NCBI GenBank assembly: GCA_036008465.1
Contig: DASYNP010000039.1
Location: 31,930 to 95,929, forward strand
DNA: 64,000 bases
DNA from: DASPSM01 sp036008465
GTDB lineage: Bacteria; Planctomycetota; Planctomycetia; Planctomycetales; Planctomycetaceae
Reading direction: 5' to 3'
Below are positions 33,428-42,333 of this stretch, in pieces. Positions within the stretch are counted from its first letter, which is position 1. Each line of letters starts with the position of its first letter. A program made the translations under genes and the position numbers. The notes beneath the pieces are model-generated. The model had not been told where the DNA came from. It did no database searches and worked only from the letters and a program-made list of their open reading frames with translations.

Positions 33428-34198
33428 ATGACTCGCGTCGTGCTGCTCGGCGCCAGCAATATCGCGCTGGCATTTCCCCAGATCGTGCGGCGATTGTCGG
33501 CCGGGCTGCCGGGGCCGCTGGAGATCTTCGCGGCGTTCGGGCACGGCCGATCGTACTGCACGTGGAGCCGAGTACTCTTTCGCCGCCTGCCCGGTATCGA
33601 CCGCTGCGGGTTGTGGGCCGACCTCGAATGGGCTGCGACCGAACGGCCGAGTCGCACGCTGGCGCTGCTCACGGACGTCGGCAACGATCTAATTTATGGC
33701 TCTGCGTCCGAGGTGCTCGAGCGGCATCTTCTCAAGTGTCTAACTGCGCTCGCGCCATACCAGCCCGAGCTGGTGATTACGCGCTTGCCGCTGGCGAGCA
33801 TCGAGCGACTTTCGGCCCTGCGTTATCACTCGACTCGGGCAATTTTTTTTCCCAAGACGCGGGTCAGTTGGCCGGACATGCTCGAGCGGGCACGCGAGAC
33901 GGATCGCGTGCTGTCCGAATTGGGGAATCGCTTTTCCGCCCGGATGATCGATCAGCCGCTCGCCTGGTACGGCTTCGATCCGATCCACATCCGCTACCGA
34001 AGACGAGCCGAAGCGTGGCGGGCGATCTTTTCCGGTTGGCCGTCCTATGACACCAGCCGACCTTTGCCGCGCTGGTCGACGCGCGAGATGCTCGGCGTGC
34101 GACTCATTGCACCGGCAGAGCGCGTGGTGTTCGGCCGGCGGCAGCTCAAGGCGCAACCGGCGTTCATGTCGAATGGCATCACGCTCCACGTGTATTGA
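33428..34198 (+). CDS. SGNH-hydrolase-like protein, 256 aa
   Basis: The SGNH blocks are recognisable but divergent: block I GASN (S10), block II glycine in FGHGRSY (G40), block III GND (85-87) and block V DPIH (D184, H187). Ser, Gly, Asn and His of the superfamily are therefore all available. No signal peptide is seen, so it is probably cytoplasmic, unlike most bacterial lipases of this fold. The substrate is unknown. It follows typA closely. Two inverted copies of the dispersed repeat lie just after the stop. Confidence 0.65.
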   Translation: MTRVVLLGASNIALAFPQIVRRLSAGLPGPLEIFAAFGHGRSYCTWSRVLFRRLPGIDRCGLWADLEWAATERPSRTLALLTDVGNDLIYGSASEVLERHLLKCLTALAPYQPELVITRLPLASIERLSALRYHSTRAIFFPKTRVSWPDMLERARETDRVLSELGNRFSARMIDQPLAWYGFDPIHIRYRRRAEAWRAIFSGWPSYDTSRPLPRWSTREMLGVRLIAPAERVVFGRRQLKAQPAFMSNGITLHVY

Positions 34199-34201
34199 CC
34201 C

Positions 34202-34314
34202 GGCGAGCCGCCTGCGTCAACTGGTGGGTGCTTATTCTTGCCAGATCACGAGAGATCAAAGTCATGCGACATCAAGAAATCGAAGCACCCGCCAGCTGAC
34301 ACTGTCGGCTCGCC
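34202..34314. repeat. Dispersed palindromic repeat, inverted pair (copies B and C)
   Basis: Copy B (34202-34233, GGCGAGCCGCCTGCGT...) and copy C (34282-34314, GAAGCACCCGCCAGCTGAC...) face each other across about 50 bases between the convergent SGNH-like and haem-protein genes. Together they could form one long hairpin terminating both. Confidence 0.8.
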
Positions 34315-34333
34315 GGGGCTGATCGAAACGGCA

Positions 34334-37300
34334 TTACTGCTGCAAATACGCGAACAGGTCGCGAAGCTCTTGCGGCCTGAGCGGCTCGAGTAGACGCTCG
34401 GGCATCAGTGAGTTCTGCATTTCCTTCATCTCGGCGATCTCACTGCGGCGGAGCGTGGTGCGGTCGTTTTTTGGGCCGACGAGGGTGATGCTCGATGCGT
34501 TCTGGTCGGCGATGCAGCCCGTGACGACGCGACCGTCGTGCGTCTCGACCGCGTAAACGAGATACTCCTTTCGCACCTGCACGGACGGATCGACGATGCT
34601 GACGAGCAGGAACTCGCGGTCCTTGCGATTGGCCGTCGTCAGGTCGGGACCGATCTTTGTTCCCTCTCCGAAAAGCACGTGACAGGTCTCACAGTGTTTC
34701 TTGAACAGCTCGTGTCCTGTGCCTGCGCGGCCGGGCGCGGCTCGCAGATCGTTCGACAAACGTCGAATGTCGGCGAGCTTCTCTTCCGTCGTTCCCGGTC
34801 GAATGTTGCCCCACAGCTGGCGGACAGTCGCATCCAGCGCCGCATCCTGATACAGGGCGACCCGCCGCACCTCGTCTGCCGGCACGTCGGCCGCGCGAAT
34901 TGTTCCGTGCTCAATCGCCACCAGCAGCTTGCGGGCCCAGTCACGGCGGCTGAAAAGCAGGCCGCGGATCGTCGTCCGAAGTGCCGGCGTCATCCGCGGG
35001 TAGTCCGCAAGCACCGCCTCGGCAATCCGCGGGTCGTCGAAATGCGCCAAAGTCGCGAGCGCCGTCACTCGTAGCGGGTGGTCGTGCGGATCCCGCACGA
35101 TTGCCAAAATCGGCGTGATGCAATCCGAATCGCCGAACTCGCCGAGAATCAACAACAGTTCTTTGCGCACTGGTGAGGGCGTGTTTGGATTGCCAACAAG
35201 CGCCACCATGCGGTGATAAGCGTCGCGATTGCCCAGGCGACAGGCGACGCGGAGCACCCACGGATCAATGGTGGTCTCAGTCCAGATCGCATCGAGCACC
35301 GGGCGCAATTCCGGCGGGCATGTCGCAAATCGTCGAGCCTCGCCTGGCCGTTCGGCGGCGACCACGGCGAACGGGTCGTAGTAGGCTCCGAGCGTCGCGC
35401 GCTTCGCCGACTGCGTGCCGTCCATCCTCAGTCCTTCGTCGAGATCTGCCAGCAGCCGTAGGCGATCAGCGGCAGTCGGTGCGGACGCAAAGATGCGGGC
35501 CACCGACCGAAAACTGCCGGGCGTCCCTTCGGCGGCATAACGTTTCAGCAAGCGGCCGACAATCACGTCGCGGATAACCGAATTCTTCCACGCGGTGTGC
35601 GAGTCCAGGGCCTTGGTGACCGTCTCGGGAATGGCCGTGGCCTGGCTTTCGACCGCCCACCAGACGAGCAGCGGAATACACCGATCGGGAGCGCTGACCG
35701 GATTTTCGGCGACGGCCCACGCGATCCGCAGGCCGCTGGCGGCGGGCAGCCGCTTTGCCGAGCAGGCCAACTGTGCGAGCACGACGGGACTTTGCTCGCT
35801 GACGGCGAGCCGGCGCAGCCTCTCTTCGATGCGCGCGCTGACGTTTCGTTGATCGCCCAAAAAACGGATCGTCCATGCCCGGACGGCTTCCGCGGGATGC
35901 TCGAACAGTTGCAAGGCCAGCGACTCGTCGAACCCGCCGCTGACATAAATCCCCCACAAGCAGCGCAGCGCGACGAGGGGATCGCCGGTCTTCCCGCTTG
36001 CGCCGGCAAGCTGCGCCCGAAGCGCGGAAGCCGCTTTGGCTTCGCGCCGCTCGGCGAGCATTCGCAACGCCCGTCGCGAATGCCAGCCGTCCCCGTGCAG
36101 TAGAACGTCGATCAGCGTTCGCGAGGAAGGTTCACCAGCGGCCTGTCCAAACGCCGTCTTGGTCTGAAGCGAGCGGAACGGACGATCGGCGGGCCGGATG
36201 CGATAAACGCGACCGTTGGACTTATCCCAATCGGCGTCGGGATCGGGATGGGCCGTTCGCTTGTCGCACCAGTCGGCGACATAGACCGCGCCATCGGGCC
36301 CGGTCGTGACGTCGCTTGGCGCAAACCAGGCGTCGTTGGCTTTGAGGAGCGTTCCGCCATGTGCCGTGCGCACCGTCGAACCGTCGCGAGTGATCGTGTG
36401 CCAATTGACTGTGTGTCCGAGCAAGTCGGCACCGATGTATTTCCCGCGAAAGCGCTCGGGAAACAAGTCCTCCTGGTAGACGATGCCACCGACCGTGACG
36501 TGCCCACCTTGGAAATTCGTGTGCGGCACGTGGTCGAAGAAGCCGAACGCATACGGATTGTGCAGCTCGCCGTGCTTCTGGAACTGCTTGACGTAATAGG
36601 CTCCCTGCAGGCCGTGCACCATCACGTAGCCGCCGTAGTTCGTGCTGAAATAGAGCTGGCCGTTCTCGTCGAAGTCGAGCCCCCAGGAATTTCCGCCCCC
36701 TTCGCAAAACAACTCGAACTCGTGCGTGATCGGGTGGTAGCGCCACACGCCCTGCTCAAAGTCGATGCCGCGGATGTGCGCCGTGATGTTGGTTCCCTGC
36801 GTGCCGTAGAGCCAGCCGTCCGGTCCCCAGGTGAGCGAGTTGGCGAGCGAACTCGTGTCTTCCATACCGAAACCCGAGAGCAACACTTCGGGATCGCCAT
36901 CGGGAATGTCGTCGTGATTTCGATCGGGATAGAAGAGGAGATACGGCACGTTGAGGACAAACACGCCGCCATAGCCCAACGCGATTCCCGTCGCGAGGTT
37001 GAGGCCGCCCACAAAATCGTGTGATCGGTCGACGCAACCGTCGCCGTCGGTGTCCTCGAGAATCGTGATCCGGTCGGCCCCTTTCGGGCCGCGGGGCGGC
37101 GGCTCGGGCACGCGGTCGTATACCGTCCGCGAGTATCGATCGACTTTGACCCGCTTGAGCCCGGCCGGATTCGGATATTGCAGGTACTGCACGACCCACA
37201 ACCGGCCCCGATCGTCGAATTCGATGCAAACCGGCTGTCGCACGTGAGGCTCGGCCGCGACAAGATCGACGGCAAACCCCGGCGCGAGAGACATTTTCGA

Positions 37301-37426
37301 AGCGGCGACGTCGGGGGCGTAGCCCTGCGCGCGAGAGAAGCTGCTACTGGCCAGTATCCCCAGGACAGCGGCGACTCCACGAAATCCAATTCGACAGAAG
37401 CGGTTTCCGAAATCATCGCGGGGCAT
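34334..37426 (-). CDS. PVC-type haem-binding CxxCH protein (membrane-bound dehydrogenase type)
   Basis: A 1030-residue exported protein typical of planctomycetes. A signal peptide (to about residue 33, SFSRAQG) is followed by a beta-propeller dehydrogenase-like domain of about 400 residues (APGFAVDLVAAEPHVRQPV, FDDRGRLWVVQYLQYPNP, WGPDGWLYGTQGTN), a helical HEAT-like middle (YPRMTPALRTTIRGLLFSRR), and a C-terminal cytochrome c domain with CETCH near residue 913 and a probable axial Met in SLMPERLL. DTDGDGCVD and DRNHDDIPDGD resemble calcium-binding loops. The substrate is not known; relatives are linked to carbohydrate oxidation. No electron-acceptor gene lies next to it. Confidence 0.9.
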   Translation of the reverse strand: MPRDDFGNRFCRIGFRGVAAVLGILASSSFSRAQGYAPDVAASKMSLAPGFAVDLVAAEPHVRQPVCIEFDDRGRLWVVQYLQYPNPAGLKRVKVDRYSRTVYDRVPEPPPRGPKGADRITILEDTDGDGCVDRSHDFVGGLNLATGIALGYGGVFVLNVPYLLFYPDRNHDDIPDGDPEVLLSGFGMEDTSSLANSLTWGPDGWLYGTQGTNITAHIRGIDFEQGVWRYHPITHEFELFCEGGGNSWGLDFDENGQLYFSTNYGGYVMVHGLQGAYYVKQFQKHGELHNPYAFGFFDHVPHTNFQGGHVTVGGIVYQEDLFPERFRGKYIGADLLGHTVNWHTITRDGSTVRTAHGGTLLKANDAWFAPSDVTTGPDGAVYVADWCDKRTAHPDPDADWDKSNGRVYRIRPADRPFRSLQTKTAFGQAAGEPSSRTLIDVLLHGDGWHSRRALRMLAERREAKAASALRAQLAGASGKTGDPLVALRCLWGIYVSGGFDESLALQLFEHPAEAVRAWTIRFLGDQRNVSARIEERLRRLAVSEQSPVVLAQLACSAKRLPAASGLRIAWAVAENPVSAPDRCIPLLVWWAVESQATAIPETVTKALDSHTAWKNSVIRDVIVGRLLKRYAAEGTPGSFRSVARIFASAPTAADRLRLLADLDEGLRMDGTQSAKRATLGAYYDPFAVVAAERPGEARRFATCPPELRPVLDAIWTETTIDPWVLRVACRLGNRDAYHRMVALVGNPNTPSPVRKELLLILGEFGDSDCITPILAIVRDPHDHPLRVTALATLAHFDDPRIAEAVLADYPRMTPALRTTIRGLLFSRRDWARKLLVAIEHGTIRAADVPADEVRRVALYQDAALDATVRQLWGNIRPGTTEEKLADIRRLSNDLRAAPGRAGTGHELFKKHCETCHVLFGEGTKIGPDLTTANRKDREFLLVSIVDPSVQVRKEYLVYAVETHDGRVVTGCIADQNASSITLVGPKNDRTTLRRSEIAEMKEMQNSLMPERLLEPLRPQELRDLFAYLQQ

Positions 37427-37438
37427 GAGAGCAGACCA

Positions 37439-37470
37439 GGCGAGCCGTCAGCGTGAGCTGACGCGTGCTT
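37439..37470. repeat. Dispersed palindromic repeat, copy D
   Basis: GGCGAGCCGTCAGCGTGAGC then TGACGCGTGCTT, with compensating changes that keep the inner palindrome GTCAGC-GTGA-GCTGAC. It sits 13 bases upstream of the haem-protein start, in its 5' leader. Confidence 0.8.
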
Positions 37471-37560
37471 GATAGTGGCAGGAACTCGAAAGCTCGGCGA
37501 GCAGCATTAAACTCCAAGTTCGGCGGGCCGCTGTCAAGGATGCGTCGGCGACACGTTGCC

Positions 37561-38322
37561 TCAATCGCGATTGAACCAAAGCCGCTTGGCGTTCTCTCCC
37601 GCAACCTTGGCAATCGCTTCGCCGGGAACGGGCAAGCGGCCGTCGAGCAATAGCCGCAGGTCTGCCGCATAATCCTCTTGCGGTCCCCCGACCGGATAGT
37701 TTGAGCCCCACAGGATGCGATTCACCCCGAACGCGTCGACCGCTTGAGCAATGAGCGGATAGAGGGGCTCGTGCGGATAAGGGCAAAACATCTTCATCCC
37801 CGACAGCTGCAGATACACATTGGAAAACTGCGCCAGTTCCAGCACGTCGCGGGCAGCATCGTCCAATTTCGACCCGATGAGACTCGGGTTCCCCAAGTGT
37901 GTCACCACGAGCCGGCTGAACGGCGCACTGTGCAGTTCAGTCCGCAGCCGTGAAAGGATCGGACGAATTCCCTGCGGGGCATACAGCACAATTGCCAGAC
38001 CCAGATTGCCCGCGAGCGCGAATAGTTCCGGTTTGGCGACCAGGGCCTCGGCTGTCAGCCGCAATCCTTGAAAATTCTCCGACGCCACCCATTTCCCAAG
38101 CGTGTCGGCGACGTTTTCAGCCCCGTGGTCGACCAGCAGCACGCCTGCGAAGTGCTCGGAGTCAGACGCAACGACGGAGCCGATGTAGGAATTGTCGAAC
38201 TCGCCCAAATGTTGGACGAGGACGGCCCGCGAAACTCCGGCGGCGGCCATCGTCGCGCGGACTTTCTCGATCGGCTCATATTTCGACAAGCCGCAGTGCG
38301 CGTAGGCGTCGATGATTTCCAA
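37561..38322 (-). CDS. Amidohydrolase-family (TIM-barrel) protein with altered metal ligands
   Basis: A 253-residue amidohydrolase_2-like protein. The fold is suggested by IIDAYAHCG at the first strand, VTHLGNP (H142) mid-protein and RILWGSNYPVGG near the end. The usual metal ligands are HxH in the first motif and Asp in the last (GSDYP); here they read YAH (Y7, H9) and N208. Metal binding may therefore be changed or lost. The start codon is TTG at 38322, directly abutting the TGA of the upstream membrane protein, so the genes are translationally coupled. Confidence 0.75.
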   Translation of the reverse strand: MEIIDAYAHCGLSKYEPIEKVRATMAAAGVSRAVLVQHLGEFDNSYIGSVVASDSEHFAGVLLVDHGAENVADTLGKWVASENFQGLRLTAEALVAKPELFALAGNLGLAIVLYAPQGIRPILSRLRTELHSAPFSRLVVTHLGNPSLIGSKLDDAARDVLELAQFSNVYLQLSGMKMFCPYPHEPLYPLIAQAVDAFGVNRILWGSNYPVGGPQEDYAADLRLLLDGRLPVPGEAIAKVAGENAKRLWFNRD

Positions 38323-38838
38323 TCACGATTCCCCAATCCGCAAACCGGGAGCGCGGGGCAACAGCATCCGCAGCACAAGAATGGCGATCAGGGCTAGGGC
38401 CGCGACCCATTTCCAGAACGCCGGGCCAAACACAACGGTGGCATTGAACATCATGAAGCCGAAGATCGCCTGAACGACCCAATAATAAAGCGGCGCGATC
38501 TGTTTGCCTGTGAGGCTGCGACGCCACCAAAGAGCGACGTCAGCGACCCACAGTAGCGTGAAGGCATAATTGACATAGATGCCGGCGCCAAACTCGAATC
38601 CCGCGACCTCGAACGTGCGGCGGGCGGCATGCTCGACCGCGGCCGCATGGCTCCAGTGATGCAAGAACTGGAACGCGAAAACGACGTGCACCAGGTAGAT
38701 GGCGCAGCCCAGCGTCCACGCCCAGCGCGCGCAGCGGTCGCGCGTGGCCGGGTCGGCAATCAAGACGTCGGCTGCCAGGCGCAGCAGGTACAACAGAACC
38801 ACCACGCGGGCCGACCAGGTAATCAGCAGTTCGCCCAT
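38323..38838 (-). CDS. Multi-pass membrane protein, 171 aa
   Basis: Not recognised. Four to five hydrophobic segments: LLITWSARVVVLLYLLRLAA, WTLGCAIYLVHVVFAFQFLH, YVNYAFTLLWVADVALWW, WVVQAIFGFMMFNATVVFG, and WVAALALIAILVLRMLL. A His cluster (FLHHWSHAAAVEHAARR) lies between the second and third. Its stop abuts the TTG start of the amidohydrolase-like gene, suggesting linked function. Confidence 0.7.
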   Translation of the reverse strand: MGELLITWSARVVVLLYLLRLAADVLIADPATRDRCARWAWTLGCAIYLVHVVFAFQFLHHWSHAAAVEHAARRTFEVAGFEFGAGIYVNYAFTLLWVADVALWWRRSLTGKQIAPLYYWVVQAIFGFMMFNATVVFGPAFWKWVAALALIAILVLRMLLPRAPGLRIGES

Positions 38839-38926
38839 CTGGCTCTCGGGATCTCGGTGCGCCTATTCTGCCATGCAGGCGGTGCATTGATCCAGTCGAC
38901 AACCCGGCAAGAACGGTCGGATGCTC

Positions 38927-39493
38927 TTAGGGCTTGGCCATCCGCCGAGATCTCTTTGCCGGCGACTTCTTCGTCTTCGAAGCCGCCGGCTTAGTCGGTT
39001 TACGAGCGGTCGACGCCTTCTTGACCGGAGTCTTCTGCCGCGAGCTGAGCGCCCGCTCGCAGATCTCAATGTACTTCCGAGCGGTCACCCGACGAATCGT
39101 CTCTCCGATCACGCTCAGAGCCAGGTCGTCGAGCTTCTTGAAGCGGATGCACGACTTTCCCATGTCCAGCTTCTTGCCCGCCTTTTTCCAATCAGCCTCA
39201 AACCGTTTCCGTTGGTCCTGATCGCCGTAAACGCACATCAGGTAGAGCGCCATGTGATTCTTCTGCGACGCCAAGCACGCGAAGCCGAGCGGTTGCCGCG
39301 GGTCGCAGTGGTATCCCGGCGGGTAAACGCTGTGCGGCACGTAGTAGCCGATCATGCCGTACTGCATCCCCTCCTCGAATTCGTGATCGAGGTTCTTAAG
39401 GATCACGTCGCGCACGCCCTGGATGGCGCCCCGTCGATCTTCGGGCAACTCGGCAAGATAGTCTTTGACGGTCGTCGCTTTGCTCTGGACCAT
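38927..39493 (-). CDS. DUF1801 protein with lysine-rich tail
   Basis: Residues 1-150 are a DUF1801/YdhG-type domain (TTVKDYLAELPEDRRGAIQG, EGMQYGMIGYYVP, FACLASQKNHMALYLM, GKSCIRFKKLDDLALSVIGE). The last 36 residues form a Lys/Ala/Pro/Arg tail (KTPVKKASTARKPTKPAASK, then TKKSPAKRSRRMAKP) resembling histone H1 tails. The domain's function is unsettled; some relatives are called iron chaperones. The tail would favour binding to nucleic acid. Confidence 0.85.
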   Translation of the reverse strand: MVQSKATTVKDYLAELPEDRRGAIQGVRDVILKNLDHEFEEGMQYGMIGYYVPHSVYPPGYHCDPRQPLGFACLASQKNHMALYLMCVYGDQDQRKRFEADWKKAGKKLDMGKSCIRFKKLDDLALSVIGETIRRVTARKYIEICERALSSRQKTPVKKASTARKPTKPAASKTKKSPAKRSRRMAKP

Positions 39494-39522
39494 GGGATTC
39501 CGTTTCGTGGATTCCTTGAGAA

Positions 39523-39906
39523 TTAGCGGTTTGTCGCCCGCGCTGCGGACCCTTTAGCGTACTTCGGCTGGTAAAGCTGCATCACAAAATCGCCCGGCGC
39601 CTTGAAGTGCGTCACCAATCCGTAGCCCATGTCTTGCACTGCGTCGACGAATTCGACGCCCCGGCCTTTGAGCTCGGCAACGGTCTTCTGCACATCGTCG
39701 CAATAAAAGGAAACGCTCGGAGTGCCCGACGGCGCCTCTTTTTCTGGCTCGGCCGGGTGGCAGCCCATATCGGCTTCGGGAAGATCGAAGATCAGCCAAC
39801 CGCCGCCAACATCGGTGAAGGACGTGAACCCGAGCTTATCGCGCAGGAACGCCCGGAATTCGTCGGGCTTGGATGAATAGAACATGGTGTGCACGCCGCG
39901 AATCAT
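39523..39906 (-). CDS. VOC family protein (glyoxalase/bleomycin-resistance fold)
   Basis: A 127-residue single VOC module. GVHTMFYSSKPDEFRAFLRD and GFTSFTDVGGGWLIFDLPEA form the first beta-alpha-beta unit; VSFYCDDVQKTVAELKGRGV and GLVTHFKAPGDFVMQLYQP the second. Potential metal ligands are H10, E48 and the C-terminal Q of VMQLYQP. GGAGG six bases before the ATG at 39906 decides the start; a GTG four codons upstream overlaps that site. The substrate is unknown. Confidence 0.85.
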   Translation of the reverse strand: MIRGVHTMFYSSKPDEFRAFLRDKLGFTSFTDVGGGWLIFDLPEADMGCHPAEPEKEAPSGTPSVSFYCDDVQKTVAELKGRGVEFVDAVQDMGYGLVTHFKAPGDFVMQLYQPKYAKGSAARATNR

Positions 39907-39931
39907 TGTTGCCTCCACAAAGTTTGTGCGA

Positions 39932-40987
39932 TCATCGCGGGCTCCAAACCTGCCCGTCGCCCTTGCCGGCCCAGTGACCGATAACGCCCAGGTAATCCTT
40001 TCGCGCCTGTCTTACGGCAAGCAGCCGCGGATTGGACAACAGCTCGGCCAGGTCCTGCTGCAACACATTGCGAATGATATCGGCGCAGTCGGCCACGTTG
40101 ACGATTTTGCCGATCTGACCCTTCAATTTCCCCCCCGGCAGGCCCCCTTTTTTCAGCTCGGTTTCGCTGAGCTTACTGGCCATGTCCAGAAACTCCGTCA
40201 CCTGCGCGCCGATCTGCTGCTGTTTTTTCGGATTCAGGCCGCCGACCTGCCAGCTGACTTCCTTGATGACGAAGTCTCGAACTGCCGGCCATTCCTCCGC
40301 GGAGGGTTTTGTGCTTTTGGCCGCCGAGCCGATCGAGGTCAAAATCAGCATGAAGGGATCGGGGAACTCCTTCCCGTAGGCGGCCAGATAGGGAACGGTC
40401 CGATTGGCGTCAAAGTACAAGAGCAACTGATGCGTGTTCTTGCGAGCCGGCTCGGTGACCTCGATCGCGTCGTCCAGTTCGGGCTTCTCGTCTTTGGTGA
40501 TCTCCTCGAGCTGGTCAGACAGTTCGCGGATTCGTGCTTCGTGGTTCATGATGAAGGCGGCGCGCAAGTCGTTTAAGACCTTTCGATAGTTCTTGCTGAC
40601 CTTGGCCTCGTTTCGATCGCGCGGCGGCTCGGCAGTCGGCTTCGGAAACTTCGCGAGATAAAAAATGCCGTTGAACTGGTTGCGATCTGGGAGATCGGGC
40701 GCCTGATCAGGTGAGGCCTTGAGCAAATACATCGTGCGCAGGGCGGCAACTTCCATGCTCAGGTCATTGACATCGTCGGGCGGCGGGCTGACGTCGAATT
40801 TGGGTCCCGGTTTCTTGTCCTGAGTCGCCGCAGCGCGCGGAGCCGTCTCCTCAATGAGAGAGCCGGAAACTACGCCCAGCCCCGCCAGGCCGAGAGCACC
40901 GAGCAGCCGCCTCCGTTCGAGAAAAACTGAGCCCTGTCTGCGGTTTGGCTGCACGATGGTGTTCTGGCCCACTGTGTTCTCGCCCAC
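39932..40987 (-). CDS. Exported hypothetical protein with Tat-like signal, 351 aa
   Basis: Not recognised. The frame is open far upstream into the neighbouring gene, but GAGGA seven bases before GTG 40987 is the best initiation site. Residues 20-45 look like a twin-arginine signal (FLERRRLLGALGLAGLGVV). The mature part is charged and largely helical (KVLNDLRAAFIMNHEARIRE, LSDQLEEITKDEKPELDDAI). No Cys ligands or enzyme motifs are obvious. It lies 41 bases downstream of the Lys/Pro repeat protein on the same strand. Confidence 0.65.
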   Translation of the reverse strand: MGENTVGQNTIVQPNRRQGSVFLERRRLLGALGLAGLGVVSGSLIEETAPRAAATQDKKPGPKFDVSPPPDDVNDLSMEVAALRTMYLLKASPDQAPDLPDRNQFNGIFYLAKFPKPTAEPPRDRNEAKVSKNYRKVLNDLRAAFIMNHEARIRELSDQLEEITKDEKPELDDAIEVTEPARKNTHQLLLYFDANRTVPYLAAYGKEFPDPFMLILTSIGSAAKSTKPSAEEWPAVRDFVIKEVSWQVGGLNPKKQQQIGAQVTEFLDMASKLSETELKKGGLPGGKLKGQIGKIVNVADCADIIRNVLQQDLAELLSNPRLLAVRQARKDYLGVIGHWAGKGDGQVWSPR

Positions 40988-41028
40988 GGCTGTGTCCTCG
41001 ACTGAGATTAAACCCGTCAGTGATCCCG

Positions 41029-42333
41029 CTACCACCGAGGCCGGCAGGCCAGGTAGATCGTTTGATCCCAGGCCGCGGGCGGGAAGCTGTCCTTGAGAGC
41101 AATGTCGGCGTGGTTTTGCGGCCCCGCGACCGTGATGGCCGGTCCGTGATTGGCAACCGCTTCGACCGGTTTGCTGTCCGGATGCACGATGGCCATTTGG
41201 CCGTCCGTGCTGCGGTCGCTCGTGGGCGCCGACGATTTCCAGGCGGCGACCACCACCCAACCCTGGTTCGCCAGGAGCTGTGCTTCGACGTCGCCGCCAA
41301 CGGCGACCCAGCCGCTTCCCGTGCCTTCATTGACCAGCCAATCGTATTGGCTGTCTGGGAAGAGGTTCTCCGGCACCGGCTCGGGCATGATGACCTTGAG
41401 GCGGACGCACACCGCGGCGACGAATTCGCAGCCGTTACTGGCGGGACCGGGCTCGTCGTCGACCGCGTTGCCGGTCTTCCAGCTCACATCCTGACCCGGC
41501 AACCAGTGGTTCTCGACATCCATGCCGTCGAGCCGCTCGGCCAGTACGGCGCCTGCGCGAGAAATCGGCAAGCCCTGACCCTCTTTGATCACCGGCGGCG
41601 GCTCTGACTGAACGTCGGCCGGCGGGACCATGGCTTCGTAATTCACCCACGACCCGGGATCGCCATCGAGGCAATAGTCGCCCGGCACGTCCTGCCCGTC
41701 GTCGCACGAGTTCGGGTAAGCAACGAAGTTCCACCACCAGTGCCGATCGAACGAAAACCAGTGATGATGCCGATCCCAGTGGGCGAAGTGATGGACGGCC
41801 GAGTGACGTCGACCGATGAAACGACGATCTCGTTCCCTGCGCTTGTCGTCGGGCCGTCGATCCTTGGCAAGAGCTTTTGCTTTGTCATCGGGCCGCTTGG
41901 ATTTGTTCGCCTCCTTGGGCCGTTCTTCAGGACGCTTGGGTGGAGTCTTCGGCTTGTCGGACGGCTTGCCAGGCTCCTTTTTCCCCGGTTCTTTCTTTTG
42001 GGGCTCTTTCTTGGCCGGTTCCTTCTTGGGGGGCTCTTTGTGCTTTTCTTCCGGCTTGGAGACCTTCACCGTTCCCTTCGGCTTGGCCGGATGATGGGCC
42101 TCTTTGTGCGCCGGCGGATGACTCGCATGATGCGGCGCCGGCTTGCGCGCCACCCGATTCGGCTTGGGACCCGAATGGTGAGCGGGATGGACTTTGGGGG
42201 CCGCTCGATGCGGGGCGGCACGATGCGGCGCTTTTCCGCCGCCTCCCTTGCCCCCTTTGCCGTCGACGTGCGCAGCCATCATCAAAGTGACGAGCGCGAT
42301 CAGCACGATCGCGAAAGGACGAAAACGAGTCAT
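41029..42333 (-). CDS. Secreted protein with His/Pro and KKEP repeats and a Cys-hydrolase-like C-terminus
   Basis: A 434-residue protein starting at ATG 42333, with GGAGGA seven bases upstream. A signal peptide ends near DGKGG. Then come an Ala/Pro/His-rich segment (APHRAAPHRAAPKVHPAHH), a run of PKKEPAKKEPQKKEPGKKEP, and Lys/Arg-Asp-rich sequence to about residue 190. The C-terminal half is folded: LPISRAGAVLAERLDG, NHWLPGQDVSWKTG, SNGCEFVAAVCVRL, DGQMAIVHPD. The spacing recalls NlpC/P60 or CHAP cysteine amidases (Cys in NGCEFV), but the His position reads GQMAIVHP, so activity is uncertain. The basic repeats could bind wall or surface polymer. Confidence 0.7.
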   Translation of the reverse strand: MTRFRPFAIVLIALVTLMMAAHVDGKGGKGGGGKAPHRAAPHRAAPKVHPAHHSGPKPNRVARKPAPHHASHPPAHKEAHHPAKPKGTVKVSKPEEKHKEPPKKEPAKKEPQKKEPGKKEPGKPSDKPKTPPKRPEERPKEANKSKRPDDKAKALAKDRRPDDKRRERDRRFIGRRHSAVHHFAHWDRHHHWFSFDRHWWWNFVAYPNSCDDGQDVPGDYCLDGDPGSWVNYEAMVPPADVQSEPPPVIKEGQGLPISRAGAVLAERLDGMDVENHWLPGQDVSWKTGNAVDDEPGPASNGCEFVAAVCVRLKVIMPEPVPENLFPDSQYDWLVNEGTGSGWVAVGGDVEAQLLANQGWVVVAAWKSSAPTSDRSTDGQMAIVHPDSKPVEAVANHGPAITVAGPQNHADIALKDSFPPAAWDQTIYLACRPRW

